This document shows positions 47,128-56,019 of a DNA stretch of 64,000 nucleotides, piece by piece. Where the stretch lies: positions 4,526,001-4,590,000 of the forward strand of contig NZ_AP022608.1 of assembly GCF_010728925.1 (NCBI RefSeq), written 5' to 3'. The translations under genes and the position numbers were made by a program. The notes beneath the pieces are model-generated. The model worked only from the letters and a program-made list of their open reading frames with translations. It searched no databases and was not told the DNA's origin. The DNA comes from Mycolicibacterium gadium. GTDB lineage: Bacteria > Actinomycetota > Actinomycetes > Mycobacteriales > Mycobacteriaceae. Numbering within the stretch: position 1 is the first letter of the stretch; every line of letters begins with the position of its first letter.

Positions 47128-47225
47128 GGGCGATCGCTGCGACGCAGCACGCGGGCCGCCACGTGCGCACCGGCCAACCAGCCGACCCGGGCGCCGAACC
47201 GAGGTGTCAGCCAGGTGCGCGCCAC
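47124..47225 (-). CDS. Possible small ORF ahead of the GntR gene
   Basis: 33 codons from GTG 47225 to a TGA overlapping the GntR ATG (ATGA). The peptide MARTWLTPRFGARVGWLAGA is mildly hydrophobic and Arg-rich. Coupling and position just after the operator make it plausible, but there is no clear ribosome-binding site and no homologue I recognise. It could be the end of a lost gene. Confidence 0.3.
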   Translation of the reverse strand: MARTWLTPRFGARVGWLAGAHVAARVLRRSDRP

Positions 47226-47244
47226 GCCGCCACTCTACCGGAAT

Positions 47245-47258
47245 TTGGTCTATACCAA
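47245..47258. promoter_or_regulatory. PhnF/HutC-type operator
   Basis: TTGGTCTATACCAA. It contains the HutC-subfamily consensus GTnTAnAC and, on the minus strand, TGGTATAGACCA. It lies between the GntR gene and the oxidoreductase remnant, suited to controlling both directions. Confidence 0.75.
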
Positions 47259-47333
47259 TTCTTAACCTGTTGTTCCCCAGCGGAATACCCGCCGGTCGAT
47301 GGCTGGTCGCAGCGCGTCGGAAGGTTCGGCGGA

Positions 47334-47483
47334 ATGCGCGTGGCAATCGTCGGTGGCGGAATCCTCGGCACCGCGCACGCCCAGTTCCTCGGCCGTCCGC
47401 TGCCCCCGATCCGGCAGCGCTGGGCCGGCGTGTACAGCCAGTGCGTCGACCCTGAACAGAGCGCCGACCTCAGCGGCCTGTAG
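47334..47483 (+). pseudogene. Internally deleted FAD-dependent oxidoreductase (TIGR03364-like) remnant
   Basis: 49 codons. The start MRVAIVGGGILGTAHAQFLG is the dinucleotide-binding loop of a flavin oxidoreductase. It is followed directly by PLPPIRQRWAGVYSQCVDPE, which resembles a region near the C-terminus of the phosphonate-associated TIGR03364 oxidases. Around 300 residues are missing between. The remaining peptide cannot fold as an enzyme. Its stop touches the convergent acyl-CoA dehydrogenase stop (next base). PhnF-type regulator and operator upstream fit the intact gene's expected context. Confidence 0.7.
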
Positions 47484-49664
47484 TCACTTCAGCAGCGGAT
47501 CGCGCGGCAGTCCCAGGATGCGTTCGGCGATCGTGTTGCGGGTGATCTCGGAGGTGCCGCCCGCGATGGTCATGGCCCGATTGCCCAGATAGGCCAGCGT
47601 CAGCGTCGGCGTTTGTCCGACGATGGCCGCCGACCCGGCCAGCTCCAGGCCCAGCTCGGTCATCCGCTGGCCGGCCTCGGCGACCAGCAGCTTGGTGACG
47701 TTGCCCTCGGGGCCTGGTTCGGACCCGGCGATCGCGCGCGTTACCCGACGCAGATTCAGCAGCCGCAGCGTGTGTGACTCGGCGATCACCTCACCCGCAC
47801 GACGCACGTAGTACGCGGCGGTTTCGGCGGGCGCATTGTCGAGCAGCTTGATCAGATCGTCTGCGGAGAAGCCGCTCGTGCCGCCCGACCCGCCGCCGAT
47901 CGACACCCGCTCGTTGCCCAGCGTCGCCCGGGCTACCAGCCAGCCCTTGTTCACGTCGCCGACCACGTCCGCGTCGGGCACGAAGACGTCGTCGAAGAAC
48001 ACCTCGTTGAAGTGTGCGTGACCGGTCAGGCCCTTGAGCGGATTGACCGTGACGCCTTCGGATTTCATGTCGATGGCCATCATGGTGACGCCGGCGTGCT
48101 TGGGGGCGTCGGGATCGGTACGCACGGTAGCCAGCCCCCACTGGCACAGGTGGGCCAGGCTGGTCCACACCTTCTGCCCGGTGATCCGCCACCCGCCTTC
48201 GACCTTCTTTGCCGACGTGCGCACCGCCGCGGCGTCGCTGCCCGCACCGGGTTCGGAGAACAGCTGGCACCACATGACCTCACCGCGCAGTACCGGCTCG
48301 ACCCAGCGCTCACGCTGGTCATCGGTGCCCGCCTGCGAGATCGTCAGCGTCACCCAGCCGGTGATGCCCATGTCCGGGCGGTCGACATCGGCGAACTCCT
48401 CCTCGATGACCAACTGCTCGAGCACGTCCGCGGCGCGGCCCCACGGCTTGGGCCAGTGCGGCACCAAATAGCCGGAGTCGACGAGAAAGTCCCGCTGCTG
48501 ATCGGCGGGCAGCCCGCGCAGTGTCGCGACGGCTTCGCGCGCCTGCTCGCGGTACTTCTCGGCTTCGTCGGGCAACGTGAACGACGCGCCGTGCGCCTGT
48601 CCGCTGCGCTGGCCCTCGACAATGTCGAGCAGCGGATCGCCGGCCTCCTGCATCAACGCGGCGAGGGTGCGGGCGCGGCGCAGATACAGGTGCGAATCGT
48701 GCTCCCAGGTGAACCCGATACCGCCGTGCAGCTGAATATTGTTCTGCGAATTGAAGACCTGGGTCCGGATCGCATGCGAGGCGGCGACCGCGGCGGCGAA
48801 CCACGCGGTGTCCAGGTCGTCGGCGCGCGCCGCATCCCAGGTCGCCGCGGTGGTCTCTTCGGCGTTGACGAGCATGTTGGCGGCATGGTGCTTGACGGCC
48901 TGGAACGTGCCGATGGTGCGACCGAACTGCTCGCGCACCTTGGCGTACTCGACGGCCATCTCGAGCGTCGCCCAGCTGACGCCCACCGCCTCGGCGGACG
49001 CCAGGATCCGGAACACCGTGCGTGCCCTGCGGGCGGCGCCGCGCAGCACCCGGTCGTCGGCGACGCGCACACCGCTCAGCGCGACCGATCCGAGGCTTCT
49101 GGTGGGATCCAGCGACTCCAGTGCCGTCACGGTGACACCGTCCGCCTCCCCATTCTGGCCGGCGTCGACCACCACAACGTCCTCACCAGCGACAACGACG
49201 AGCACGTCAGCGTCCGGCGCGCCCAGCACGGCGGGGCTCTCGCCGGTCACCACCAGATCGGAACCGATCGTCACACTGCCCGAAACCGCCAGTGCGCCGA
49301 TGGTGCTGCCGTCGGCCAGCCCCGGAAGTAGTTGTGCGCGAAGAGAATCCGATGCGCAGCGGTCCACGACCACGGCTGCGGCAACGCTCGGAAGGAACGG
49401 ACCGGGGCACAGCTCGTGTCCCAGGGCCTCCACGACCACCGCCAATTCGGACAGCCCGAAGCCAGAACCGCCGTGTTCCTCGGCGATCGCCAGGCCGGTC
49501 CAGCCCAGGTCGGCGGCCGCCTTCCAGACGTCGGCGGGATGTGCGGACCCGCCCTCGAGCGCCGAGCGTGCGGCGGCCCGGCTCTTCACCCGGCTGAGCT
49601 GCCCAAACGCCGCGTCGGCAAGATCTGTGTGCTCTTCGGTGATCGCCAGGGCTGACTTACTCAC
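47484..49664 (-). CDS. Fused double acyl-CoA dehydrogenase (FadE6/FadE34-like)
   Basis: 726 residues from the GTG at 49664. Two acyl-CoA dehydrogenase domains in one chain. The first (about 1-350) has GWTGLAIAEEHGGSGFGLSE and REQFGRTIGTFQAVKHHAAN. The second (about 370-726) has MWCQLFSEPGAGSDAAAVRT, ITGQKVWTSLAHLCQWGLAT and IAGGTSEITRNTIAERILGLP. Only the second carries the full catalytic set; the arrangement mimics an alpha-beta heterodimer. FadE6 (731) and FadE34 (711) of M. tuberculosis have this layout. Substrates may be steroid or branched acyl-CoAs; unknown here. Confidence 0.85.
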   Translation of the reverse strand: MSKSALAITEEHTDLADAAFGQLSRVKSRAAARSALEGGSAHPADVWKAAADLGWTGLAIAEEHGGSGFGLSELAVVVEALGHELCPGPFLPSVAAAVVVDRCASDSLRAQLLPGLADGSTIGALAVSGSVTIGSDLVVTGESPAVLGAPDADVLVVVAGEDVVVVDAGQNGEADGVTVTALESLDPTRSLGSVALSGVRVADDRVLRGAARRARTVFRILASAEAVGVSWATLEMAVEYAKVREQFGRTIGTFQAVKHHAANMLVNAEETTAATWDAARADDLDTAWFAAAVAASHAIRTQVFNSQNNIQLHGGIGFTWEHDSHLYLRRARTLAALMQEAGDPLLDIVEGQRSGQAHGASFTLPDEAEKYREQAREAVATLRGLPADQQRDFLVDSGYLVPHWPKPWGRAADVLEQLVIEEEFADVDRPDMGITGWVTLTISQAGTDDQRERWVEPVLRGEVMWCQLFSEPGAGSDAAAVRTSAKKVEGGWRITGQKVWTSLAHLCQWGLATVRTDPDAPKHAGVTMMAIDMKSEGVTVNPLKGLTGHAHFNEVFFDDVFVPDADVVGDVNKGWLVARATLGNERVSIGGGSGGTSGFSADDLIKLLDNAPAETAAYYVRRAGEVIAESHTLRLLNLRRVTRAIAGSEPGPEGNVTKLLVAEAGQRMTELGLELAGSAAIVGQTPTLTLAYLGNRAMTIAGGTSEITRNTIAERILGLPRDPLLK

Positions 49665-49807
49665 GATGGGAATCCTCATTCGCATTCGGTTTACATTCGA
49701 CGCTCGTCACGTCACGCTAGCCCTCCGGTGCAGCTCAGCGTCTACGTGATCCGGGTCACAAATAACGTCTCGAGCGCAATCACTAGACATCTGGCGAATG
49801 TCCTCGT

Positions 49808-49833
49808 TTGGAAACTCTGTAGCGGGGTACAGT
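49808..49833 (+). promoter_or_regulatory. Probable lipC promoter, leaderless
   Basis: TACAGT at 49828-49833 fits the mycobacterial TANNNT -10 element and ends six bases before the lipC ATG, so the transcript would start at or near the start codon. TTGGAA at 49808 is a weak -35 candidate with short spacing. Confidence 0.45.
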
Positions 49834-49839
49834 CGCGAA

Positions 49840-51063
49840 ATGTCTCCTCAACCGGACACGCGGTACCCCGGACCGACGATCTGGACACGTGCCCGGTGGT
49901 TGCTGAACGCCGGGCCTTCGGACTACATCATGGCCATGAGCGTGGCGTCGGCGTCCCTGCCCGTCATCGGGAAACACCTTGAGCCTCTTGGCGCTGCCAC
50001 CGCAATGAGCGTCTGGGGATACCGCCACCTCCCCGACTTCCTGAACGCGACGGCGAAGTCAGTGCTTAGCCCCGGAAGCGGTGAGCAAAAGCGCGCCGAG
50101 CGCGACAGCACCCAAAACGTCACCGCGACTGCGCTGCGCGGCATCGTCAACGCCAAGGATCTCGACATCGAGTGGCCGGCACCCGAGAAGGTGCCCCCGC
50201 TGTGGAAGATGCGCGAGCAGCGCCGCAACGTCCACCGCACGTCGGTGCAATACGGCCCCCGGCCGTCTCAGCTTCTCGACGTGTGGCGCCGCGAGGCTCT
50301 GCCCGCCGAACCCGCGCCGGTGTTCATCTTCGTGCCAGGCGGTGCCTGGGTCCACGGCAGCAGGCTGCTGCAGGGCTATGCGCTCATGTCGCACCTGGCC
50401 GAACTCGGCTGGGTCTGCCTGTCCATCGACTATCGAGTGGCGCCGCACCACACGTGGCCGTCGCACATCACCGACGTCAAGACGGCGATCGCGTGGGCGC
50501 GCGCCAACGTCGACAAATTCGGCGGCGACCGCAACTTCGTGACGATCGGCGGCACCTCCGCCGGCGGCCACCTGGCGGCGCTGGCCGGCCTGACCCCCAA
50601 CGACCCGGACATGCAGGCGGAACTTCCGGAGGGCTCCGACACCTCGGTAGACGCCGTCGTGCCGATCTACGGCCGTTACGACTGGGAGGACCGCTCCACC
50701 GTCGAACGGGTCAGGTTCGTCGACTTCCTGGAACGCGTGGTGGTCAAGCGCAAGCTCGACAAGCATCGCGACGTGTTCCGAAAGGCGTCGCCGATTGCCC
50801 GCGTGCACTCCGACGCGCCTCCCTTCCTGGTCATCCACGGCACCGGCGACAGCGTCATCCCCGTCGCGCAGGCGCGCAGCTTCGTCGAGCAACTGCGCGC
50901 GGTGTCGCAAACAGTCGTGGGTTACGTCGAACTGCCGGGCGCGGGTCATGCGTTCGATATGATCGACGGCGCTCGCACGGGATCGATGTCGACCGCAATC
51001 GGGTTGTTCCTCAACCAGATTCACCGCAACCGGTCGCTGATCGGGGCGAAGAAGGTCATCTAG
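49840..51063 (+). CDS. lipC: Esterase/lipase LipC
   Basis: 407 residues from the ATG at 49840. An N-terminal helical region (WLLNAGPSDYIMAMSVASAS) leads to an HSL-like domain: FVPGGAWVHGSRLLQGYAL (oxyanion), IDYRVAPHHTWP, IGGTSAGGHLAALAGL (Ser), VIHGTGDSVIP (Asp), ELPGAGHAFDM (His). Very similar throughout to M. tuberculosis LipC (Rv0220), a cell-surface esterase. Its neighbour is a wax-ester/triacylglycerol synthase, 24 bases downstream, as in Rv0220-Rv0221. Confidence 0.93.
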   Translation: MSPQPDTRYPGPTIWTRARWLLNAGPSDYIMAMSVASASLPVIGKHLEPLGAATAMSVWGYRHLPDFLNATAKSVLSPGSGEQKRAERDSTQNVTATALRGIVNAKDLDIEWPAPEKVPPLWKMREQRRNVHRTSVQYGPRPSQLLDVWRREALPAEPAPVFIFVPGGAWVHGSRLLQGYALMSHLAELGWVCLSIDYRVAPHHTWPSHITDVKTAIAWARANVDKFGGDRNFVTIGGTSAGGHLAALAGLTPNDPDMQAELPEGSDTSVDAVVPIYGRYDWEDRSTVERVRFVDFLERVVVKRKLDKHRDVFRKASPIARVHSDAPPFLVIHGTGDSVIPVAQARSFVEQLRAVSQTVVGYVELPGAGHAFDMIDGARTGSMSTAIGLFLNQIHRNRSLIGAKKVI

Positions 51064-51087
51064 CTGCCCCGGGCAGGGAGGTAGCTT

Positions 51088-52503
51088 GTGAAGAGACTCA
51101 GCGGGTGGGACGCCGTCCTGCTGTACAGCGAGACGCCGACCGTGCACATGCACACTCTCAAGCTCGCGGTTATCGACATCTCCGAGCTGAAGGGCCGGCA
51201 GTTCGGCATCGATGAGTTCCGCCAAGTCATCCACGGTCGTCTCCACAAGCTCGAGCCGTTCTGCTATCAGCTCGTCGACGTCCCGCTCAAGTTCCACCAC
51301 CCGATGTGGCGGGAGAACTGCGAGGTCGATCTCGAATATCACGTCCGCCCGTATCGGGTCGACAGTCCCGGCGGCCGCCGTCAGCTCGACGAGGCGGTGG
51401 GACGGATCGCCAGTACCCCGCTCGACCGCAGTCGGCCGCTGTGGGAGATGTACTTCATCGAAGGCCTGGCCAACGGCCGGATCGCGGTGCTCGGCAAGAT
51501 TCACCATGCCCTGGCCGACGGTGTGGCCTCGGCGAACCTGCTGGCCCGCGGGATGGATCTGCAGCAGGGGCTGCAAACCGACCGGGACTCCTACGCGTGT
51601 GACCCGCCGCCGACCAAGAGTGAGCTGTTGCGAACGGCCTTCGCCGACCACATGCGGCACATCGGCCGATTTCCGGGCGTGGTGGCGTACACCGCTAAGG
51701 GGCTGCGACGGGTGCGGCAGAGTTCGCGGAAGCTGTCGCCCGAGCTCACCCGCCCGTTCACCCCGCCGCCGTCGTTCATGAACCATCGCGTCGATGCGCA
51801 ACGCAAGTTCGCGACCGCGACGCTGTCGCTGGCCGACGTGAAGGAAACCGCGAAGCACCTCAACGTCACGATCAACGACATGGTGCTCGCGATCTCGGCG
51901 GGCGCCCTGCGGCAGCTGTCACTGAAATACGACGGCAAGGCCGATCACCCGCTGTTGGCTTCAGTGCCGGTGAGTTTCGACTTCTCCAAAGACCGGATCT
52001 CGGGCAACCGGTTCAGCGGCGTCATGATGGTGGTGCCGATCGAACTCGAGGATCCGTTGGAGCGGGTCAAGGCCGTGCACGACGCGGCGGTGAACGCCAA
52101 GGAAACCCATCACCTCATGGGCCCCGAACTCGTGAGCCTGTGGTCGTCCTACTTCCCGCCGGCACCCGCGGAGCGACTGTTCCACTGGCTGGCGGAGAAG
52201 GACGGCCAGAACAAGGTGCTCAACATCCCGATCTCGAATGTGCCAGGGCCGCGCGAGCCCGGTCGCGTCGGCGGTGCGCTGGTCACCGAGATCTACTCGG
52301 TCGGCCCGCTCACCACCGGTAGCGGACTGAACATCACGGTGTGGAGTTACGTCGACCAGCTCAATGTGTCGGTGCTCTCCGACGGCGCCACCCTGCGCGA
52401 TCCGCACGAGCTGACTGACGCGATGGTCGACGCGTTCGTCGAAATTCGCTGTGCCGGTGGACTTTCCGAGCAGCTGACGGTGATCGAAAACGCTATGTCG
52501 TGA
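51088..52503 (+). CDS. Wax ester synthase / diacylglycerol acyltransferase (Rv0221 family)
   Basis: 471 residues from a GTG. The catalytic motif is HHALADG at residues 139-145 (GKIHHALADGVASANLL). Other WS/DGAT features are PLDRSRPLWEMYFIEGL, ATLSLADVKETAKHLNVTIND, and NIPISNVPGPREPG. Transfers acyl groups from acyl-CoA to diacylglycerol or alcohol to store neutral lipid. In an operon with lipC. Its 3' end overlaps the convergent esterase gene by 11 bases. Confidence 0.93.
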   Translation: MKRLSGWDAVLLYSETPTVHMHTLKLAVIDISELKGRQFGIDEFRQVIHGRLHKLEPFCYQLVDVPLKFHHPMWRENCEVDLEYHVRPYRVDSPGGRRQLDEAVGRIASTPLDRSRPLWEMYFIEGLANGRIAVLGKIHHALADGVASANLLARGMDLQQGLQTDRDSYACDPPPTKSELLRTAFADHMRHIGRFPGVVAYTAKGLRRVRQSSRKLSPELTRPFTPPPSFMNHRVDAQRKFATATLSLADVKETAKHLNVTINDMVLAISAGALRQLSLKYDGKADHPLLASVPVSFDFSKDRISGNRFSGVMMVVPIELEDPLERVKAVHDAAVNAKETHHLMGPELVSLWSSYFPPAPAERLFHWLAEKDGQNKVLNIPISNVPGPREPGRVGGALVTEIYSVGPLTTGSGLNITVWSYVDQLNVSVLSDGATLRDPHELTDAMVDAFVEIRCAGGLSEQLTVIENAMS

Positions 52504-53761
52504 TCGCCGGCACGGCCGACTCTGTCTTGGCCTGGCGCTTGGCGTGCACCCAGGAGAGGAACACCTCGACCGCCCGCGCCGTGTAGTGCGCGCGTGGCGA
52601 CCCGTAGTAGAAGTCGAACGCGTGCTGCGCGTGCGGGATCTCCGCGTAGGCGACGGTGGACGTCGATACCTCGCGCAACGCCGAGGCGAACTCACGGCCC
52701 TCACCCACCGGGATGATGGAGTCGTCTTGACCGTGCAGGATGAAAAACGGTGGCGCATCGGCGCGTAACCGCCTGATCGAGGACGCGTCGAGGTACGTCT
52801 GCCTGTTCTGCGCGAACGGCTTCTTCACCACGAACTTCTGCAGGAACGCGATGAATTCCTTGCGGCCGGAACCGTGGGAGGTGAACCAGTCGTAGCGGCC
52901 GTAGATCGGTACGGCGGCCACGACCGAGGTGTCGGCATCCTCGAATCCGGGCTGCCACTGCGGATCGTTCGGTGTCAGCGCGGCCAGCGAGGAGAGGTGA
53001 CCCCCGGCCGAACCCCCGGTTACCGCGACGAAATTCGGGTCGCCGCCGTAGTCGGCGATGTTCTCTTTGATCCAGGCGATGGCACGCTTGACGTCGACGA
53101 TGTGGTCAGGCCAGGTGTTCCTGGGGCTGACGCGGTAGTCGATCGACAAGCACACCCAGCCGCGTTCGGCCATATGGCTCAGCAGGGCATAAGACTGCGG
53201 GCGCCGCATCCCGATCGCCCACGCGCCGCCGGGTACCTGCAGCAGCACGGGTGCCTTACCGTCGCGGGGCAGGTCGGCACGGCGCCAGATGTCGGCGCGG
53301 TTCGACCGGGCGTGCGGACCGTACTGCACGGTGCTCGCCTTCTCAACATAGCGCCTGCGGACCAGGTCGGTTGGCCACACGCCGATTTGGGTTCGGCGCC
53401 GCGGCTGCGACTGGGCGGCGATCTGTTCGTAGTCGTTGCCGAGCGCCCTGCGCAGTGGTTCCTCGAAGTGCGGTTCCGCGGCCACGTTGCGGCGATGGAT
53501 GAGGTAGAGCAGAGCCCACGCAATTGCCGTCAACACCAACGCGATTCGGCCCGAGGTCCCGCGGAAGTCGCCGCGCAGGCCGCGGCGCAGCGCGTCGAGC
53601 ATCGAGACGCCCATGTACACCGGTGACATCTCAGACGTCGGCCAGCCGAACGCAAACACCGGAATCGTGGGGTAACCCTCACGAGCGACGGGTTGTACGC
53701 CGTTGGCGGCGTTGACGAGTTCTGCGACCGCGCGCAGCACCGTGTAGCGACGCTTACTCAT
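52493..53761 (-). CDS. LipC/LipO-type esterase with N-terminal membrane region
   Basis: 422 residues. An N-terminal segment with a hydrophobic helix (IALVLTAIAWALLYLI, about residues 73-88) is followed by an HSL-like domain: LQVPGGAWAIGMRRPQSYAL, IDYRVSPRNTWP, VTGGSAGGHLSSLAAL (Ser), LHGQDDSIIP (Asp), EIPHAQHAFDF (His). The length matches LipO (Rv1426c, about 420) better than LipC. A paralogue of the adjacent lipC in inverted orientation. Probably an envelope esterase. Confidence 0.87.
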   Translation of the reverse strand: MSKRRYTVLRAVAELVNAANGVQPVAREGYPTIPVFAFGWPTSEMSPVYMGVSMLDALRRGLRGDFRGTSGRIALVLTAIAWALLYLIHRRNVAAEPHFEEPLRRALGNDYEQIAAQSQPRRRTQIGVWPTDLVRRRYVEKASTVQYGPHARSNRADIWRRADLPRDGKAPVLLQVPGGAWAIGMRRPQSYALLSHMAERGWVCLSIDYRVSPRNTWPDHIVDVKRAIAWIKENIADYGGDPNFVAVTGGSAGGHLSSLAALTPNDPQWQPGFEDADTSVVAAVPIYGRYDWFTSHGSGRKEFIAFLQKFVVKKPFAQNRQTYLDASSIRRLRADAPPFFILHGQDDSIIPVGEGREFASALREVSTSTVAYAEIPHAQHAFDFYYGSPRAHYTARAVEVFLSWVHAKRQAKTESAVPAITT

Positions 53762-53802
53762 GAAAGACCTTGATAGCCACCGCGGCGATATTCAAAACCA
53801 GC

Positions 53803-54606
53803 TCAACCCAGTATCGGAAGCCGGCGTTCGCCGGCCAGTTCGTCCAGCGCCCGCTGCATCACATGCCGCACATGCGCGTCGATCTCGTCGATGTCGGGAT
53901 CCTCACCGAACTCGGCGGTGAGGTCGATGGCCGGCAGCACCTTCATCACGATCTTGGATGGCAGCGGAATGTTGGGCGGAACCACCAGGGACAGGCCGAA
54001 CGGGAAACCGAAGGACACCGGCACGATCTTGGTGCGCGCCAGACGGGCGATGGGCCCCAGACGCTTGGCCAGCCAGGTCCCGCGCGTAAGGAAGATCTGG
54101 GTCTCCTGGCCACCGATTCCCACGGCGGGCACGATCGGCACCCCGGCGTTCAGGGCGGCCTTCACGTAGCCGGTGCGGCCGCCGAAGTCGATCACGTTCT
54201 CGGTGAACGTCGGCCGGTAAACGTCGTAATCGCCACCGGGGAAGACCACCACCAGGCCGCCGGACCGCAGGGCTTCATCGGCGTTGGCGTGGTTGGCGCT
54301 GATGTAGCCGATCTTCTTGAAGAAATCACCGGTCGGGCCCACCGACAGCATGTCGTGGCTCAGCGTGTAGAGCGGGCGGTCGTAACCGTGGTGGTCGTAG
54401 AAGTCGGCCGCCAGAATCGGGACGTCCATCGGCAGCATGCCGCCGGAATGGTTGCAGACCAGCAGCGCGCCCCCGGGCGGAATGTTCTCGAGCCCTCGCG
54501 TCTCCGAGCGGAAGTACCGCTTCAGGAAGGGCCGCATGATCCCCATGACGCGTTCGGTCAGACCCGGATCCCACTTGGTGAGCTCCGAAGGTTCGGTGTC
54601 GGTCAC
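53803..54606 (-). CDS. Lysophospholipid-acyltransferase-family protein
   Basis: 267 residues from the GTG at 54606, with AAGGGGAAG just upstream. The acyltransferase motif is VCNHSGGMLPMD (His53, Asp61), with a longer gap than the classical HX4D, as in the DUF374-like branch. GLVVVFPGGDYDVYRP is the glycerolipid-binding block. Probably esterifies a lysolipid or diacylglycerol at the membrane. A KstR-type operator (54627-54640) sits directly upstream, so expression may rise during cholesterol growth. Confidence 0.83.
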   Translation of the reverse strand: MTDTEPSELTKWDPGLTERVMGIMRPFLKRYFRSETRGLENIPPGGALLVCNHSGGMLPMDVPILAADFYDHHGYDRPLYTLSHDMLSVGPTGDFFKKIGYISANHANADEALRSGGLVVVFPGGDYDVYRPTFTENVIDFGGRTGYVKAALNAGVPIVPAVGIGGQETQIFLTRGTWLAKRLGPIARLARTKIVPVSFGFPFGLSLVVPPNIPLPSKIVMKVLPAIDLTAEFGEDPDIDEIDAHVRHVMQRALDELAGERRLPILG

Positions 54607-54626
54607 AGCTTCCCCTTGCTTCAAAT

Positions 54627-54640
54627 TGAAACGTGTTCTA
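54627..54640. promoter_or_regulatory. KstR-type operator upstream of the acyltransferase
   Basis: TGAAACGTGTTCTA fits TnnAACnnGTTnnA, the consensus I recall for KstR, the TetR repressor of cholesterol-catabolism genes. It begins 20 bp upstream of the acyltransferase GTG and 83 bp from the divergent kinase. Confidence 0.65.
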
Positions 54641-54722
54641 GTTTACCCCGTGCGCGGCCGCCGAAATTCACCGCGCGAGCATCAGGGTTTGGCGCAGGGT
54701 CTGTCGGGCTACCTTATCGGCC

Positions 54723-55964
54723 ATGGAGGGCCGCGAAGTGCTTGCGGGCCGATACGAGGTGCGGGGCCTGCTCGGCCGCGGCGGGATGGCCGAGGTCTAC
54801 GACGGGTGGGATACCCGTCTGAGCAGACCAGTGGCCATCAAGCTGCTGTATCCCGCCTTCAAGGCCGACGCCGATGCGCGTCACCGGTTCGAGACGGAGG
54901 CGCAGGCCGCCGCCTCGCTCAACCATCCCAATATCGTGGCGGTGCACGATTGCGGTGAGCACGACGGGACACCGTTCATCGTGATGGAGCGGCTGCCGGG
55001 CCGCACCCTGGACGACGAGATCGCGACGGGGCCCATGGCGCAGCATCGGGTCCGGGCGATGCTCGACGACGTGTTGGGCGCGCTGGCGACCGCCCATGCA
55101 GCGGGGGTTGTGCACCGCGACATCAAACCCGGCAACGTCCTGGTCACCCATGACGGCGGCGCTATGAAGGTCGCCGACTTCGGCATCGCGAAGACCGCGG
55201 GTGCAGCCCTCACCGCAACCGGGCAGATCGTCGGAACGATGGCGTACATGAGCCGTGAGCGGGTCGCGGGTGCTCCCGCCTCGGTAGCTGACGACCTCTA
55301 CGCGGTGGGCGTCATGTCATACGAAGCGCTCAGCGGGCGACGGCCGTTTCCGCAGGAGAACCCCGCGTCGCTGATCCGGGCCATATTGGACGATCCGCCC
55401 CCACGGATCGAGGCGGTTCGACCCGATGTTGACGTCGACCTAGCAGCGGTGATCAATCGGGCGATGGGCGCCGATGGCGTCGGCGCGAGATTCGGCAGTG
55501 CCGTCGAGATGCGGGCCGCACTCTCAGGCGCCCCGGATGCGCAGTATTCGACTGTAGGGACACCGGCAGCGAGGCACCGGCCGTCAACCAAGGTGCTCGC
55601 ACAACCGCCGTCGCCGACCGCCAATTACCTGGCTCCGCCAGTCAACGACGCTCCATCAGCCAACTACTTCGTGCCATCGGCTCGCCGCAGGCCCATGAGC
55701 CGGGGGCGGAAACTGTTGCTTGCAGCGGCGGCGTTCGTCGCGCTGACCGTCGGAACGCTCGCGCTGGCCCTTGATCCGTCGTCGACCACGCAGTCACCAC
55801 AGCCGATCAGCACAAGCAGTGCCGTTCCCGCGCCCCCGCCCCCGGTGAGTTCGCAGCCGCCGCCGTCGCCGACCTCCGTTCCGGTCGTCGATGAGGCGCC
55901 AGCTCCGAAGAAACCAAAAGGCAGGGGCAACGGCAACGGCAACGGCAACGGCAAGAAGGGCTGA
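54723..55964 (+). CDS. Receptor-like serine/threonine protein kinase
   Basis: 413 residues. Kinase domain: G-loop LGRGGMAEVYDG (18-28), ATP Lys40 (PVAIKLL), catalytic HRDIKPGN with Asp133, DFGIAK with Asp152. The activation segment reads GTMAYMSRERV, Arg replacing the usual Pro of the SPE-like motif. A disordered linker leads to one membrane helix (about 328-350) and a Pro/Ser-rich outer tail ending in GRGNGNGNGNGKKG from a GGCAAC hexanucleotide repeat. There is no PASTA or other folded sensor. Substrates unknown. Divergent from the acyltransferase. Confidence 0.92.
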   Translation: MEGREVLAGRYEVRGLLGRGGMAEVYDGWDTRLSRPVAIKLLYPAFKADADARHRFETEAQAAASLNHPNIVAVHDCGEHDGTPFIVMERLPGRTLDDEIATGPMAQHRVRAMLDDVLGALATAHAAGVVHRDIKPGNVLVTHDGGAMKVADFGIAKTAGAALTATGQIVGTMAYMSRERVAGAPASVADDLYAVGVMSYEALSGRRPFPQENPASLIRAILDDPPPRIEAVRPDVDVDLAAVINRAMGADGVGARFGSAVEMRAALSGAPDAQYSTVGTPAARHRPSTKVLAQPPSPTANYLAPPVNDAPSANYFVPSARRRPMSRGRKLLLAAAAFVALTVGTLALALDPSSTTQSPQPISTSSAVPAPPPPVSSQPPPSPTSVPVVDEAPAPKKPKGRGNGNGNGNGKKG

Positions 55965-56019
55965 TCGTCGCGCGCCGCCGCCTGCCTAACACGACGGGGC
56001 GGCCGTTACGATCAGCCGC

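Noticed and set aside
48012..49331. 439-codon plus-strand open frame opposite the fused acyl-CoA dehydrogenase
   Set aside because: Shadow frame; composition unlike a protein and the opposite strand has full family motifs.
50059..51858. 599-codon minus-strand open frame opposite lipC and the WS/DGAT
   Set aside because: It spans two well-defined genes and their gap on the other strand, with no motifs of its own.
55924..55950. GGCAAC tandem repeat considered as a CRISPR or regulatory repeat
   Set aside because: Short in-frame coding microsatellite giving Gly-Asn; no spacers.
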